DNA of 64,000 nucleotides from the NCBI RefSeq assembly GCF_030582395.1, contig NZ_CP104382.1:496001-560000 (forward strand). Reading direction: 5' to 3'. This stretch comes from Ralstonia pickettii. GTDB lineage: Bacteria; Pseudomonadota; Gammaproteobacteria; Burkholderiales; Burkholderiaceae. Numbering within the stretch: position 1 is the first letter of the stretch; every line of letters starts with the position of its first letter. Below, piece by piece: positions 52,846-60,459 of this stretch. Position numbers and translations under genes: made by a program. The notes under the pieces are model-generated. The model was given only the letters and a program-made list of their open reading frames with translations. It was not told the DNA's origin and searched no databases.

Positions 52846-53472
52846 TTACCGCTTGAGCGCGGCCGCTTCCTTGGCGAGCGCCGTGATGCCTGCCCAGTCG
52901 CCGGCAGCGACCTTGTCCTTGGGCACCATCCACGAGCCGCCCACGCACACCACGTTGGGCAGCGCGAGGTAGTCTGGCGCGCTTTGCGGCGTGATGCCGC
53001 CGGTCGGGCAGAAACGCACATCGCCGAACGGCCCGTAGATCGACTTGAGCATCGGGATGCCGCCCGCCGCTTCGGCCGGGAAGAACTTGAGCGTCGTCAG
53101 GCCGAACTCCAGCGCCAGGATCAGCTCGGACGGCGTGGCGATGCCGGGCAGCCAATCCAGCTCGGTCTTCGCCTGTGCCACGGCCAACATCGGCGTAATG
53201 CCAGGCGATACCGCGAACACCGCACCGGCATCCTTCGCCTGCTGGAAATGCTCCGGCCGCGTGAGCGTGCCGGCGCCGACGATGGCGTCGCTGCCCAGGT
53301 CATTCACTACCGCACCAATCACATCCAGCGCCACCGGCGTGCGCATCGTGATCTCGAACGTGCGGATACCGCCCTCGTACAGCGCGCGGCACACCTTGAC
53401 GCCTTCATCGACAGATTGGAACTGCAGCACCGGGATGACCGGGCCGGCCTTGACGACGGAATCGATACCCAC
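52846..53472 (-). CDS. eda: KDPG/KHG aldolase
   Basis: A 208-residue class I aldolase that splits 2-keto-3-deoxy-6-phosphogluconate to pyruvate and glyceraldehyde 3-phosphate. The Schiff-base Lys 129 sits in TTLKFFPAEAAGG, and the catalytic Glu 40 in FEITMRTPVAL. The start is GTG, six bases after AGGAGA. It is the last gene of rpiR-deacylase-ridA-gntP-eda, 34 bp after the permease gene. A KDPGal aldolase would look similar, but the operon context fits KDPG. Confidence 0.93.
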   Translation of the reverse strand: MGIDSVVKAGPVIPVLQFQSVDEGVKVCRALYEGGIRTFEITMRTPVALDVIGAVVNDLGSDAIVGAGTLTRPEHFQQAKDAGAVFAVSPGITPMLAVAQAKTELDWLPGIATPSELILALEFGLTTLKFFPAEAAGGIPMLKSIYGPFGDVRFCPTGGITPQSAPDYLALPNVVCVGGSWMVPKDKVAAGDWAGITALAKEAAALKR

Positions 53473-53506
53473 AACGTTCTCCTAGATCAACTTCAACGGA
53501 ACAAGC

Positions 53507-54859
53507 TTAAACAACGGTCGCCAGCGCCAGCGTAAGCAGCAGCGCAACGATCGAGATGATGGTCTCCAGCACCGTCCACGTCTTGAAGGTTTGCGGCACG
53601 GTCAGGTTGAAGTACTCCTTCACCAGCCAGAAGCCGCCGTCGTTCACGTGCGACAGGATCAGGGAACCGGCACCCGTGGCCAGCACCATCAGCTCCGGCT
53701 TGACGGCGGCGCCTGACGCTGCGGCGATTGGGGCGACGATACCGCGGGCGGTCGTCATGGCCACCGTGGCCGAACCCGTTGCGATGCGGATCAGCACGGC
53801 CACCACCCAGCCCAGCAGCAGCGGCGACAGATGTGCATCGGTGGCGACGGCCACGATGGCCTTCGACACCCCCGAATCACGCAGGATCTGGCCGAAGCCG
53901 CCGCCCGCGCCCACCACCAGCGTGATCGTGGCGATCGGGGCCAGACACTCGTTGGTGAACTTGAGGATGGTGTCGCGATTGAAGCCGCGTGCCTTGCCGA
54001 ACGTGTAGAAGCTCACGATGGCGGCAATCAGCAGGGCCATCACCGAGTTGCCGGCCAGCTTCAGGATGTCGTTTGCCAGCGTCTTGGGCGGGACGATCAG
54101 GTCGGCCCAGCTGCCGATCAGCATCAGCACCACCGGCAGCAGGATCGTGAACAGCGTCACGCCAAAGCCCGGCAGCTCGCGCTTCTGGTCGGCTTCAACA
54201 AACTGCGCGGCCAGCGGGTTGTTTTCGTCCGGCTTGACGTAGCGCGAAACCAGCATGGCCCACAGCGGACCAGCCAGGATGGCGGTCGGCAGGCCGACGA
54301 TCAGCGCATACATGATGGTCTTGCCGATGTCTGCCTGGTATGCCGTCACCGCCAGCAGCGCGGCCGGATGCGGCGGGATCAGGCCATGCACGACCGACAG
54401 ACCGGCCACCATCGGCAGGCCCACCAGCAGGATCGGCGTGCCCGTGCGCTTGGCCACGTTGAAGGCAATCGGGATCAGCAGCACGAAGCCGACTTCGAAA
54501 AACACCGGCAAGCCGATGATGAACGCCACGACCATCATGGCCCAGTGCGCGTTTTTCTCGCCAAAGGCACTGATGAGCGTTTTGGCGATGCGCTCGGCCC
54601 CGCCTGATTCCGCCATCATCTTGCCGAGCATCGTCCCGAGGCCCACCACCAGGGCGATGTGGCCGAGCGTGTTGCCCACCCCGGTTTCAAATGCCTTGAC
54701 GATATTGCCCATCGGCATGCCAACCACCACGCCCAGCACAAGCGAGACGACGATCAGCGTAACGAACGGGTTCAGTTTCTGGACAGCAATCAGGTAGATC
54801 AGTGCGACCACCGCCAGCGCGGCGGTCAGCAGTAGCGAGTTGCCTTGCATCGGGACCAT
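53507..54859 (-). CDS. GntP-family sugar-acid permease
   Basis: A 450-residue GntP/GntT-family transporter with 12-14 spans. Family segments are GVVVGMPMGNIVKAFETGVG, GLPVFFEVGFVLLIPIAFNV (about residues 118-137), SVVHGLIPPHPAALLAVTAY and the conserved end SHVNDGGFWLVKEYF. Known members import gluconate, fructuronate or D-serine by proton symport. Here the neighbours point to a 2-amino (or N-acetylamino) sugar acid, which is inference. AGGAGGAAA precedes the ATG. Confidence 0.9.
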   Translation of the reverse strand: MVPMQGNSLLLTAALAVVALIYLIAVQKLNPFVTLIVVSLVLGVVVGMPMGNIVKAFETGVGNTLGHIALVVGLGTMLGKMMAESGGAERIAKTLISAFGEKNAHWAMMVVAFIIGLPVFFEVGFVLLIPIAFNVAKRTGTPILLVGLPMVAGLSVVHGLIPPHPAALLAVTAYQADIGKTIMYALIVGLPTAILAGPLWAMLVSRYVKPDENNPLAAQFVEADQKRELPGFGVTLFTILLPVVLMLIGSWADLIVPPKTLANDILKLAGNSVMALLIAAIVSFYTFGKARGFNRDTILKFTNECLAPIATITLVVGAGGGFGQILRDSGVSKAIVAVATDAHLSPLLLGWVVAVLIRIATGSATVAMTTARGIVAPIAAASGAAVKPELMVLATGAGSLILSHVNDGGFWLVKEYFNLTVPQTFKTWTVLETIISIVALLLTLALATVV

Positions 54860-54901
54860 CGGGTTTCCTCCTCAGGGATATTCACGGCTCTTGTTGTCTG
54901 A

Positions 54902-54923
54902 GCGCCCCGTCGTGCAGGGCGCC
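54902..54923 (-). other. Hairpin between ridA and the permease gene
   Basis: GCGCCC/GGGCGC stem in the 80-bp space between the two genes. It may stabilise or process the polycistronic message; there is no T-run after it. Confidence 0.35.
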
Positions 54924-54939
54924 CTTATGAAAATGCGGA

Positions 54940-55326
54940 TTACGGCTTCTTGTAGGCCACGCAATCGACTTCGACCTTGCAGTCGATGACCATGCTCGAC
55001 ACCACGCAGGCGCGCGCGGGCGGGTTGGCGCCGAAGTACTCCTTGAACACCTTGTTGAACGACTGGAAGTCGCGCGGATCATCCAGCCACACGCCGCAGC
55101 GCACGACGTGCTCCGGCCCGTAGCCCGCTTCGGCCAGGATCGCCAGCAGGTTCTTGATGGTCTGGTGCGATTGCTCGACGATGCCGTTGCCGACCACCTC
55201 GCCATTCACCATGGGCGTCTGGCCCGACACGAACAGCCAGCCGTCTGCGCCTGCTGCACGGGCAAAAGGGAGGTGCTGGCCACCGGTGCCGGTGCCGCCT
55301 TCAACGCCAATTCGGGTAATCGTCAT
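54940..55326 (-). CDS. ridA: RidA family enamine/imine deaminase
   Basis: A 128-residue RidA (YjgF/YER057c/UK114) protein. It has the trimer-fold segments LFVSGQTPMVNGEVV and GIVEQSHQTIKNLLAILAEAG, and the carboxylate-binding Arg in NPPARACVVSSMVI. RidA hydrolyses reactive enamines and imines released by PLP-dependent dehydratases. That suits the deaminase gene divergently encoded in the same cluster. AAGGAACG precedes the ATG. It lies between the deacylase and the permease genes. Confidence 0.93.
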   Translation of the reverse strand: MTITRIGVEGGTGTGGQHLPFARAAGADGWLFVSGQTPMVNGEVVGNGIVEQSHQTIKNLLAILAEAGYGPEHVVRCGVWLDDPRDFQSFNKVFKEYFGANPPARACVVSSMVIDCKVEVDCVAYKKP

Positions 55327-55367
55327 CGCTACGTTCCTTCTTTCAAACTTGCAAGCAAAACTTGGAT

Positions 55368-56864
55368 TCAGTGAGTTTCGGTGCACGCCGTTGCAGGCGC
55401 ACGCGGGCCGCGCTTGAGGAAGCGACCCGCGCCGGGTGTTCGCACGGCGGGCTGCGCGGCGCCGCCCTGATACGACAGATGGCCGTTCACCCACACCGCC
55501 GCAATGCCCGTCGCCGGTTGCTGCGGGTCGGTAAAGGTGGCGACATCGCGTACGGTTTCGGGGTCGAACAGTACGAGATCGGCCCAGTAGCCCTCGCGCA
55601 CCAGGCCGCGTTCGGTCAGGCCGAAGCGCTCGGCGGACTGGCCCGTCATCTTGCGCACGGCCGCTGCCAGCGACAGCAGCTTGCGTTCCCGGCTGTAGTA
55701 GCCCAGCACGCGCGGGAAGGCGCCCCAAAGACGCGGGTGCGGTTTCGGATCGTTCGGCAGGCCGTCGGAGCCGATGACGGTAGCGGGGTGCGTGATGATG
55801 CGGTCCAGGTCTTGCGCCGACATGTTGTGGTAGACAGCGCCCGCCGGCTGCAGGCGGCGCGCCGCGTCCATCAGGTCGGTGCCCCACGCGGCAGCAATTT
55901 CCTTGAGCGTCTGTCCGGCCATGCCCGCTTCCGGCTCCGACCACGTGATGAAGATGTCGAATTCGTCCGTCACCTGCTTGAGGTCCAACGTGGACGAGCT
56001 TGCGGTGTATGGGTAGCAGTCGCAACCCACCGGCTGATAGCGCTGTGCACCTTCGATGGATTCCAGCACCTCGCCCGCGCGGCCCCAGTTTGCAGCGCCC
56101 GCGCATTTCAGGTGTGAGATCACGACCGGCACGCGCGCATGTTTGCCGACGCGGTACGCCTCGTCCATCGCATCGAGAATCGCCGCAAATTCTGTACGCA
56201 GATGCGTCGTGTAGATCGCGCCAGCTTCGGCCAGCGGCTCCGCCAGGCCCATCACTTCTTCGGTGGTCGACGCAAAGGCGTTGGCGTAGGCCAGACCTGT
56301 CGACAGGCCGAGCGCGCCGTGGGCAAGCGCCTCGCGCAACTGCGCGCGCATGCCTTCAACCTCGCCAGCGGTGGCGGGGCGGTCGAGACGGTCCAGATGG
56401 TTATTGCGCAGTGCCGTGTGCCCGACCAGCGCGGCAACGTTCACAGCCGGTTGCGCGCGTTCGACGGCGTTCACGTACGAGGCGAAGGTCGGGTACGCAA
56501 ACGCGCTGGCAGGCCCCAGCAGGTTCATCGGATCGGGCGGGTCGCCCTTGAGCGTTGCGGGCGACGCGCTGATGCCGCAGTTGCCCACGATCACAGTCGT
56601 AATGCCCTGCGACACCTTGCACAGCATGTCGGGCGTGCGGATCACGTTGGTGTCGTCGTGCGTATGCACGTCGATGAAGCCCGGGGCAAGGGCGCGGCCG
56701 TCGCCGGCGATTTCCTCGTTCCCCAGCCAGGCGGTGGAGTCGGATGTGGCAATGGCGGTGATGCGGCCGTCGGTAATGGCCACGTCGAACAGCGTGGCCT
56801 CGGGGTCGTGGCCGCTGCCGTCGACAATGCGGACCTGACGGATGACGGTGTCGTACTGCTGCAT
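55368..56864 (-). CDS. N-acyl-D-amino-acid deacylase family amidohydrolase
   Basis: A 498-residue amidohydrolase of the D-aminoacylase group. Metal-site residues match the Alcaligenes D-aminoacylase: His 67 and His 69 (DVHTHDDTN), Cys 96 (VGNCGIS), His 221, His 251 and Asp 367 (GSDGLPND). It removes an acyl group from a D-configured amide in the cytoplasm. In this operon the substrate is more likely N-acetyl-D-glucosaminate than an ordinary N-acyl-D-amino acid, because KDG kinase and aldolase genes accompany it; this is inference. CGGAGA precedes the ATG at 56864, one base after the rpiR stop. Confidence 0.9.
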   Translation of the reverse strand: MQQYDTVIRQVRIVDGSGHDPEATLFDVAITDGRITAIATSDSTAWLGNEEIAGDGRALAPGFIDVHTHDDTNVIRTPDMLCKVSQGITTVIVGNCGISASPATLKGDPPDPMNLLGPASAFAYPTFASYVNAVERAQPAVNVAALVGHTALRNNHLDRLDRPATAGEVEGMRAQLREALAHGALGLSTGLAYANAFASTTEEVMGLAEPLAEAGAIYTTHLRTEFAAILDAMDEAYRVGKHARVPVVISHLKCAGAANWGRAGEVLESIEGAQRYQPVGCDCYPYTASSSTLDLKQVTDEFDIFITWSEPEAGMAGQTLKEIAAAWGTDLMDAARRLQPAGAVYHNMSAQDLDRIITHPATVIGSDGLPNDPKPHPRLWGAFPRVLGYYSRERKLLSLAAAVRKMTGQSAERFGLTERGLVREGYWADLVLFDPETVRDVATFTDPQQPATGIAAVWVNGHLSYQGGAAQPAVRTPGAGRFLKRGPRAPATACTETH

Positions 56865-56865
56865 G

Positions 56866-57759
56866 TCAATCTCCGAGCGGCTGGCGATTGCCGCCGCCGC
56901 GATGCGCATCGAGCACGTACTTGATGCGCCGTAAAAGCTCTTTGCTGCGATCGGACTGCTGCAGCGCGACCTCGGTGGCCAGCAGGTCGATCATCATCAT
57001 CATGGCGTAGCGCGATGACGACGGCTTGAAGATGAAATCGGTTTCCATGGCCTGGATCGGCAGCAAGACATCGGCCAGCGCCGCCAGGGGCGAGCCCTTG
57101 GCCGTGATGGCGACGATCCGGGCGCCGTACTCGCGCGCGATGGTCACGCTGTCGATCACCTCCGGCACGTGGCCGGTCACGGAAAACACGACCACCACAT
57201 CGTCCGGACTGAGCGTGGCCGCGACCATCCGCTGCAGCATCGAATCATGATAGGTGGTGACCGGCCGTCCCAGGCGGGCGAGCCGGTAGCGCATTTCGTC
57301 GGCCATGGTGGTCGAGCCGCCGCCCATGCCGAACACGGCAATCATGCGCGCCGCCACCAGTGCGACCGCCGCGGCGCGGAATGCCTCCGGCTGCACCAGG
57401 GCGCGATTGGCCTCCAGCACGTTGCTGATGTCGGCCAGGATGCCGTCTGCGCTGGATGGGGGGCGGTCCGCGCCGCCATCCAGAAAGCGCTGGCCGACTG
57501 CGGCTGCCTGCGCTAGTTTGAGCTTGAGCTCGCGCACGTCGCGGCAGCCCATCGCCTTGGCGAAACGGGTGACGCTTGCCTCGCTCACGCCGGCACGCTC
57601 CGCGAGCGTCTGGATGCTGCCGGCCGCAGCTTCTGCAATGTCGCTCAGGACGGTTTGCGCGACCTTCTGCTCGGCGGGGCGCAGTTCAGCGGCACGCTGG
57701 GAGAGTCGGGTCACGATGTCCATCGGTTCACGCATCGGGTCGGGCTTAGGGTCTCGCAT
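56866..57759 (-). CDS. RpiR-family transcriptional regulator
   Basis: A 297-residue regulator: an N-terminal HTH_6 domain (TLAERAGVSEASVTRFAKAM, about residues 55-74) and a C-terminal SIS sugar-phosphate-binding domain (VFGMGGGSTTMADEMRYRLA; FSVTGHVPEVIDSVTIAREY). RpiR/HexR proteins respond to phosphorylated sugar-acid intermediates such as KDPG. It heads the leftward operon and faces the deaminase-kinase operon, so it probably controls both through the sites at 57805 and 57904. ATGs at 57735 and 57723 are alternative starts. Confidence 0.9.
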   Translation of the reverse strand: MRDPKPDPMREPMDIVTRLSQRAAELRPAEQKVAQTVLSDIAEAAAGSIQTLAERAGVSEASVTRFAKAMGCRDVRELKLKLAQAAAVGQRFLDGGADRPPSSADGILADISNVLEANRALVQPEAFRAAAVALVAARMIAVFGMGGGSTTMADEMRYRLARLGRPVTTYHDSMLQRMVAATLSPDDVVVVFSVTGHVPEVIDSVTIAREYGARIVAITAKGSPLAALADVLLPIQAMETDFIFKPSSSRYAMMMMIDLLATEVALQQSDRSKELLRRIKYVLDAHRGGGNRQPLGD

Positions 57760-57781
57760 TCTGGCCCCCGGTAGTCGTCCG

Positions 57782-57849
57782 GATAGCGGCTTTGAGAGTG
57801 CTTTGGTACTTTGTAACAGGCTGGCCCGGAGAATAGTTTCGCCGCTATC
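57782..57849. promoter_or_regulatory. Inverted repeat GATAGCGGC/GCCGCTATC in the divergent promoter
   Basis: A perfect 9-bp inverted repeat (57782-57790 and 57841-57849) encloses the first RpiR-like site. It could be a second operator pair or loop structure. No function is shown. Confidence 0.35.
57805..57817. promoter_or_regulatory. Candidate RpiR operator 1
   Basis: GGTAC-TTT-GTAAC, a 13-bp pseudo-palindrome preceded by TT. Its reverse complement recurs with one change at 57904. The site is 46 bp upstream of rpiR and 81 bp upstream of the deaminase gene. Confidence 0.5.
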
Positions 57850-57897
57850 ATTGTGTCAACCCGATGTTTACCCCCAAAGGAACACGAGTCGATTCCC

Positions 57898-59187
57898 ATG
57901 AGTGATACAAAGTACCAAGGAGACGCCAACGCTGCCGTCAACCCGCTCGACAAGGGCTTGGGTGCGTTGGAAGCCGCATGCGCGCCAGAGCAGATTGCTG
58001 CCCAGCGCTGGAATGTGTTGAACGAAGACTTGAACCTGCCCGCAGCCGTGCTCTCGCAATCCCGCGTGGAACACAACCTGGCGTGGATGCAGCGCTTCGT
58101 GAGCGAATACGGCGCCAAGCTTGCACCGCATGGCAAGACGACGATGGCGCCGCGCCTGTTCCAACGCCAGTTGGCTGGCGGTGCGTGGGGCATCACGCTG
58201 GCAACGGCGCACCAGACGCGCATTGCGTATGCCCACGGCGTGCGTCGCGTGCTGATGGCCAACCAGCTGGTCGGCAAGCGCAACATGGCGATCCTCGCCG
58301 AGTTGCTGGCCGATCCGACGTTCGAGTTTTTCTGCTTGGTGGATGCAGCGGATCAGGTCGATCAGCTTGCAGCCTTCTTCGGTAAGGCGGGGTGCCCGAT
58401 CCAGGTGCTGATCGAACTGGGAGTGCAAGGCGGCCGCACGGGCGTGCGCGACGATGCGCAACTGCAATCGGTGCTCGATGCGCTCACGCGTGCCGATGGT
58501 GCCGTCAAGCTGGCAGGTGTCGAAGTCTATGAAGGCGTGATCAAGGAAGAAACGGATATCCGCAGCTTCCTGCAGCGCGCGGTCAAGGTGATGGGTGACC
58601 TTGCAAAGGGCGGGCGCCTGCAGCGCACGCCAGCCGTGCTGACTGGCGCGGGTTCGGCCTGGTACGACGTGGTGGCCGAAGAGTTCGCCAAGGCCAATAT
58701 CGGCCAGCCGCTGGATGTCGTGCTGCGCCCGGGCTGCTACCTGACGCACGATGTCGGCATCTACCGCGCGGCGCAGGCCCGTATCGACGCCAACAACCCG
58801 ATCGCGCACAAGATGCGTTCGAGCCTGCTGCCGGCGCTCCAGCTCTGGGCCTATGTGCAATCGGTGCCGGAAGCTGAGCGCGCCATCATCGCAATGGGCA
58901 AGCGTGATGCTGCATTCGACGCCGGCCTGCCGCTGCCTGTGCTGCATTTCCGGCCGGGCGACAAGACGCCGTCGGCTACGCCGTCGGCTACGCCGGCGCA
59001 CTGGGAAGTCACCGGCATGATGGATCAGCACGCCTACCTGAAGATCGCCCCCGGCGACGACATCAAGGTCGGCGACATGATCGCCTTCGACATCTCGCAC
59101 CCGTGCCTCACGTTCGACAAGTGGCGCCAGATTCCGGTGGTCGACGATGCGTACAACGTGGTTGACGTCGTGCAGACCTATTTCTGA
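57898..59187 (+). CDS. PLP fold-III amino acid deaminase / D-threonine-aldolase-like enzyme
   Basis: A 429-residue PLP enzyme of the alanine-racemase fold (DSD1/D-threonine-aldolase group). The cofactor Lys 80 lies in KLAPHGKTTMAPRLF. The C-terminal metal pair His 401 and Cys 403 lies in ISHPCLTFDKW, the Zn site of D-serine dehydratases. Such enzymes eliminate ammonia or water from D-configured 2-amino-3-hydroxy acids. D-glucosaminate dehydratase (D-glucosaminate to KDG plus ammonia) fits this group and the linked kinase. The start at 57898 lacks a close ribosome site; the second operator overlaps its first codons. A 12-bp tandem repeat encodes PSATPSATP near residue 357. Confidence 0.88.
   Translation: MSDTKYQGDANAAVNPLDKGLGALEAACAPEQIAAQRWNVLNEDLNLPAAVLSQSRVEHNLAWMQRFVSEYGAKLAPHGKTTMAPRLFQRQLAGGAWGITLATAHQTRIAYAHGVRRVLMANQLVGKRNMAILAELLADPTFEFFCLVDAADQVDQLAAFFGKAGCPIQVLIELGVQGGRTGVRDDAQLQSVLDALTRADGAVKLAGVEVYEGVIKEETDIRSFLQRAVKVMGDLAKGGRLQRTPAVLTGAGSAWYDVVAEEFAKANIGQPLDVVLRPGCYLTHDVGIYRAAQARIDANNPIAHKMRSSLLPALQLWAYVQSVPEAERAIIAMGKRDAAFDAGLPLPVLHFRPGDKTPSATPSATPAHWEVTGMMDQHAYLKIAPGDDIKVGDMIAFDISHPCLTFDKWRQIPVVDDAYNVVDVVQTYF
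57904..57918. promoter_or_regulatory. Candidate RpiR operator 2 inside the deaminase gene
   Basis: GATACAAAGTACCAA is the reverse complement of operator 1 (with its TT extension) except for one base. It covers codons 3-7 of the deaminase. The two centres are 99 bp apart, so looping or roadblock repression is conceivable. Confidence 0.5.
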
Positions 59188-59199
59188 GCGGGGCCGCCC

Positions 59200-60126
59200 A
59201 TGGCAGACATCCTCGCCTATGGCGAAGCGCTGATCGAGTTCAACCAGGCGGATCCCGGCAGCACGTCGTGGAATTTCGGTTTCGGCGGCGATACGTCGAA
59301 CTTCTGCATCGCCGCGGCACGGCAGGGCGCACGCACGGGCTACATCAGCGCGGTGGGCGCCGACCGCTTCGGCAAGGCGCTGCGCGCGCTGTGGCAGGAC
59401 GAGGGCGTGGACCACACCTACGTGCATACCGATACGCACGCGCCCACGGGCGTGTACTTCGTTTCGCACGACGCGCGTGGCCATCACTTTGACTATCTGC
59501 GCGCAGGCTCGGCCGCGAGCCGCTTCCAGACCGCCCAACTGCCGCTGCAGGCAATTGCGGCGGCCAAGGCGTTTCACCTGTCGGGCATCAGCCTGGCGAT
59601 CAGCGACACCGCATGCGACGCGGGTTTGGCAGCGATGGCGCATGCGCGGGCGGCGGGTGTGCTCGTCTCGTTCGACACCAACCTGCGCTTGCGCCTGTGG
59701 CCGCTGGCGCGTGCCCGTGCCGTGATGCAGGAAGCGATGCGCACGTGCGATCTGTGCCTGCCGAGTTGGGATGACGTGACTGTGCTGCTCGATTGCCATG
59801 ACCGCGACGGCATTGTCGATACGCTGCTCGGCTGGGGCGTGAAGCTGGTCGCGCTGAAGATGGGCGCGGAAGGCTGCTACGTGGCCACACCGGAGTCCCG
59901 TACGCTGGTGCCGCGTCATACGGTCAATGCAATTGATGCGACTGGCGCGGGCGATTGCTTCGGCGGGTCGTTTGTGGCGCGGATTGTTGCCGGAGATTCG
60001 CCGGTAGAGGCGGCGCGGTATGCCAATGTGGCGGCTGCGATTTCTACGACGGGGTATAGCGCTGTGGCACCGATTCCCCGGGCGGAGGTGGTGCGGGCGG
60101 TGTTGGCGTCCACGCAGACTGCCTGA
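59200..60126 (+). CDS. kdgK: PfkB-family sugar kinase, probable 2-keto-3-deoxygluconate kinase
   Basis: A 308-residue ribokinase-fold enzyme. The N-terminal substrate segment reads FGGDTSNFCIAAARQGARTG, and the C-terminal anion-hole and catalytic base GAGD is at 249-252 (DATGAGDCFGG). Its early LAYGEALIEF resembles KdgK rather than fructokinase or ribokinase. It phosphorylates a furanose or sugar acid with ATP; KDG is proposed because eda lies in the partner operon. It starts 13 bp after the deaminase stop. Confidence 0.85.
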   Translation: MADILAYGEALIEFNQADPGSTSWNFGFGGDTSNFCIAAARQGARTGYISAVGADRFGKALRALWQDEGVDHTYVHTDTHAPTGVYFVSHDARGHHFDYLRAGSAASRFQTAQLPLQAIAAAKAFHLSGISLAISDTACDAGLAAMAHARAAGVLVSFDTNLRLRLWPLARARAVMQEAMRTCDLCLPSWDDVTVLLDCHDRDGIVDTLLGWGVKLVALKMGAEGCYVATPESRTLVPRHTVNAIDATGAGDCFGGSFVARIVAGDSPVEAARYANVAAAISTTGYSAVAPIPRAEVVRAVLASTQTA

Positions 60127-60156
60127 ATGGATGTTGTTGGTGCGCTGGTGTTTTAT

Positions 60157-60344
60157 CCCCTGCCGGGGCTGACTCACTTTCTTTGTCTTGCCAAAGAAAG
60201 TAAGCAAAGAAAGGCGCGCCCGAGATGGCGACCCCTTCCTTGGATTTGTGTCACGGGGAGGGGAAGGAGCCAAACTCGCTGCGCTCAAACAGGGCTCCTT
60301 CCTTTTTCCTCCCCGCGACAAAAATCCAAGGCGCCATCTAGGGC
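60157..60344 (-). repeat. Hairpin repeat element, copy 2
   Basis: The same element as 19241-19437 in reverse orientation. The tail (AAAGAAAGTAAGCAAAGAAA and GGCGCGCC) is identical; the arms are TTGGATTTTTGTC and GACACAAATCCAA with inner GGAAGGAGCC/GGCTCCTTCC. Compared with copy 1 an A-T pair is replaced by G-C and a G-C pair by C-G, so pairing is conserved while sequence changes. It lies between the convergent kdgK and acylase genes. Confidence 0.8.
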
Positions 60345-60410
60345 AGGGTACGGCCAAACCGTCGTGTGCCTGTGTTGGTACCCAGGTGTGGGCTGGTTGG
60401 ATAAAGAAAA

Positions 60411-60442
60411 ACGCCACCGCGTGACTTGCGGTGGCGTTTTCT
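60411..60442. terminator. Bidirectional terminator
   Basis: ACGCCACCGC/GCGGTGGCGT with a 7-base loop, flanked by T-runs in both directions. It serves the acylase gene and transcripts from kdgK. Confidence 0.8.
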
Positions 60443-60459
60443 TTTTGCTCATCGTGTGC

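Noticed and set aside
57898..59187. Calling the fold-III PLP enzyme a D-threonine aldolase and giving it a gene name
   Set aside because: The family contains aldolases, dehydratases and deaminases. The His-Pro-Cys metal site and the KDG kinase partner favour a dehydratase/deaminase, so a specific aldolase name is unsafe.
57868..60417. Long minus-strand open frame opposite the deaminase and kinase genes
   Set aside because: Both plus-strand genes carry intact catalytic motifs; the antisense translation has no recognisable fold.
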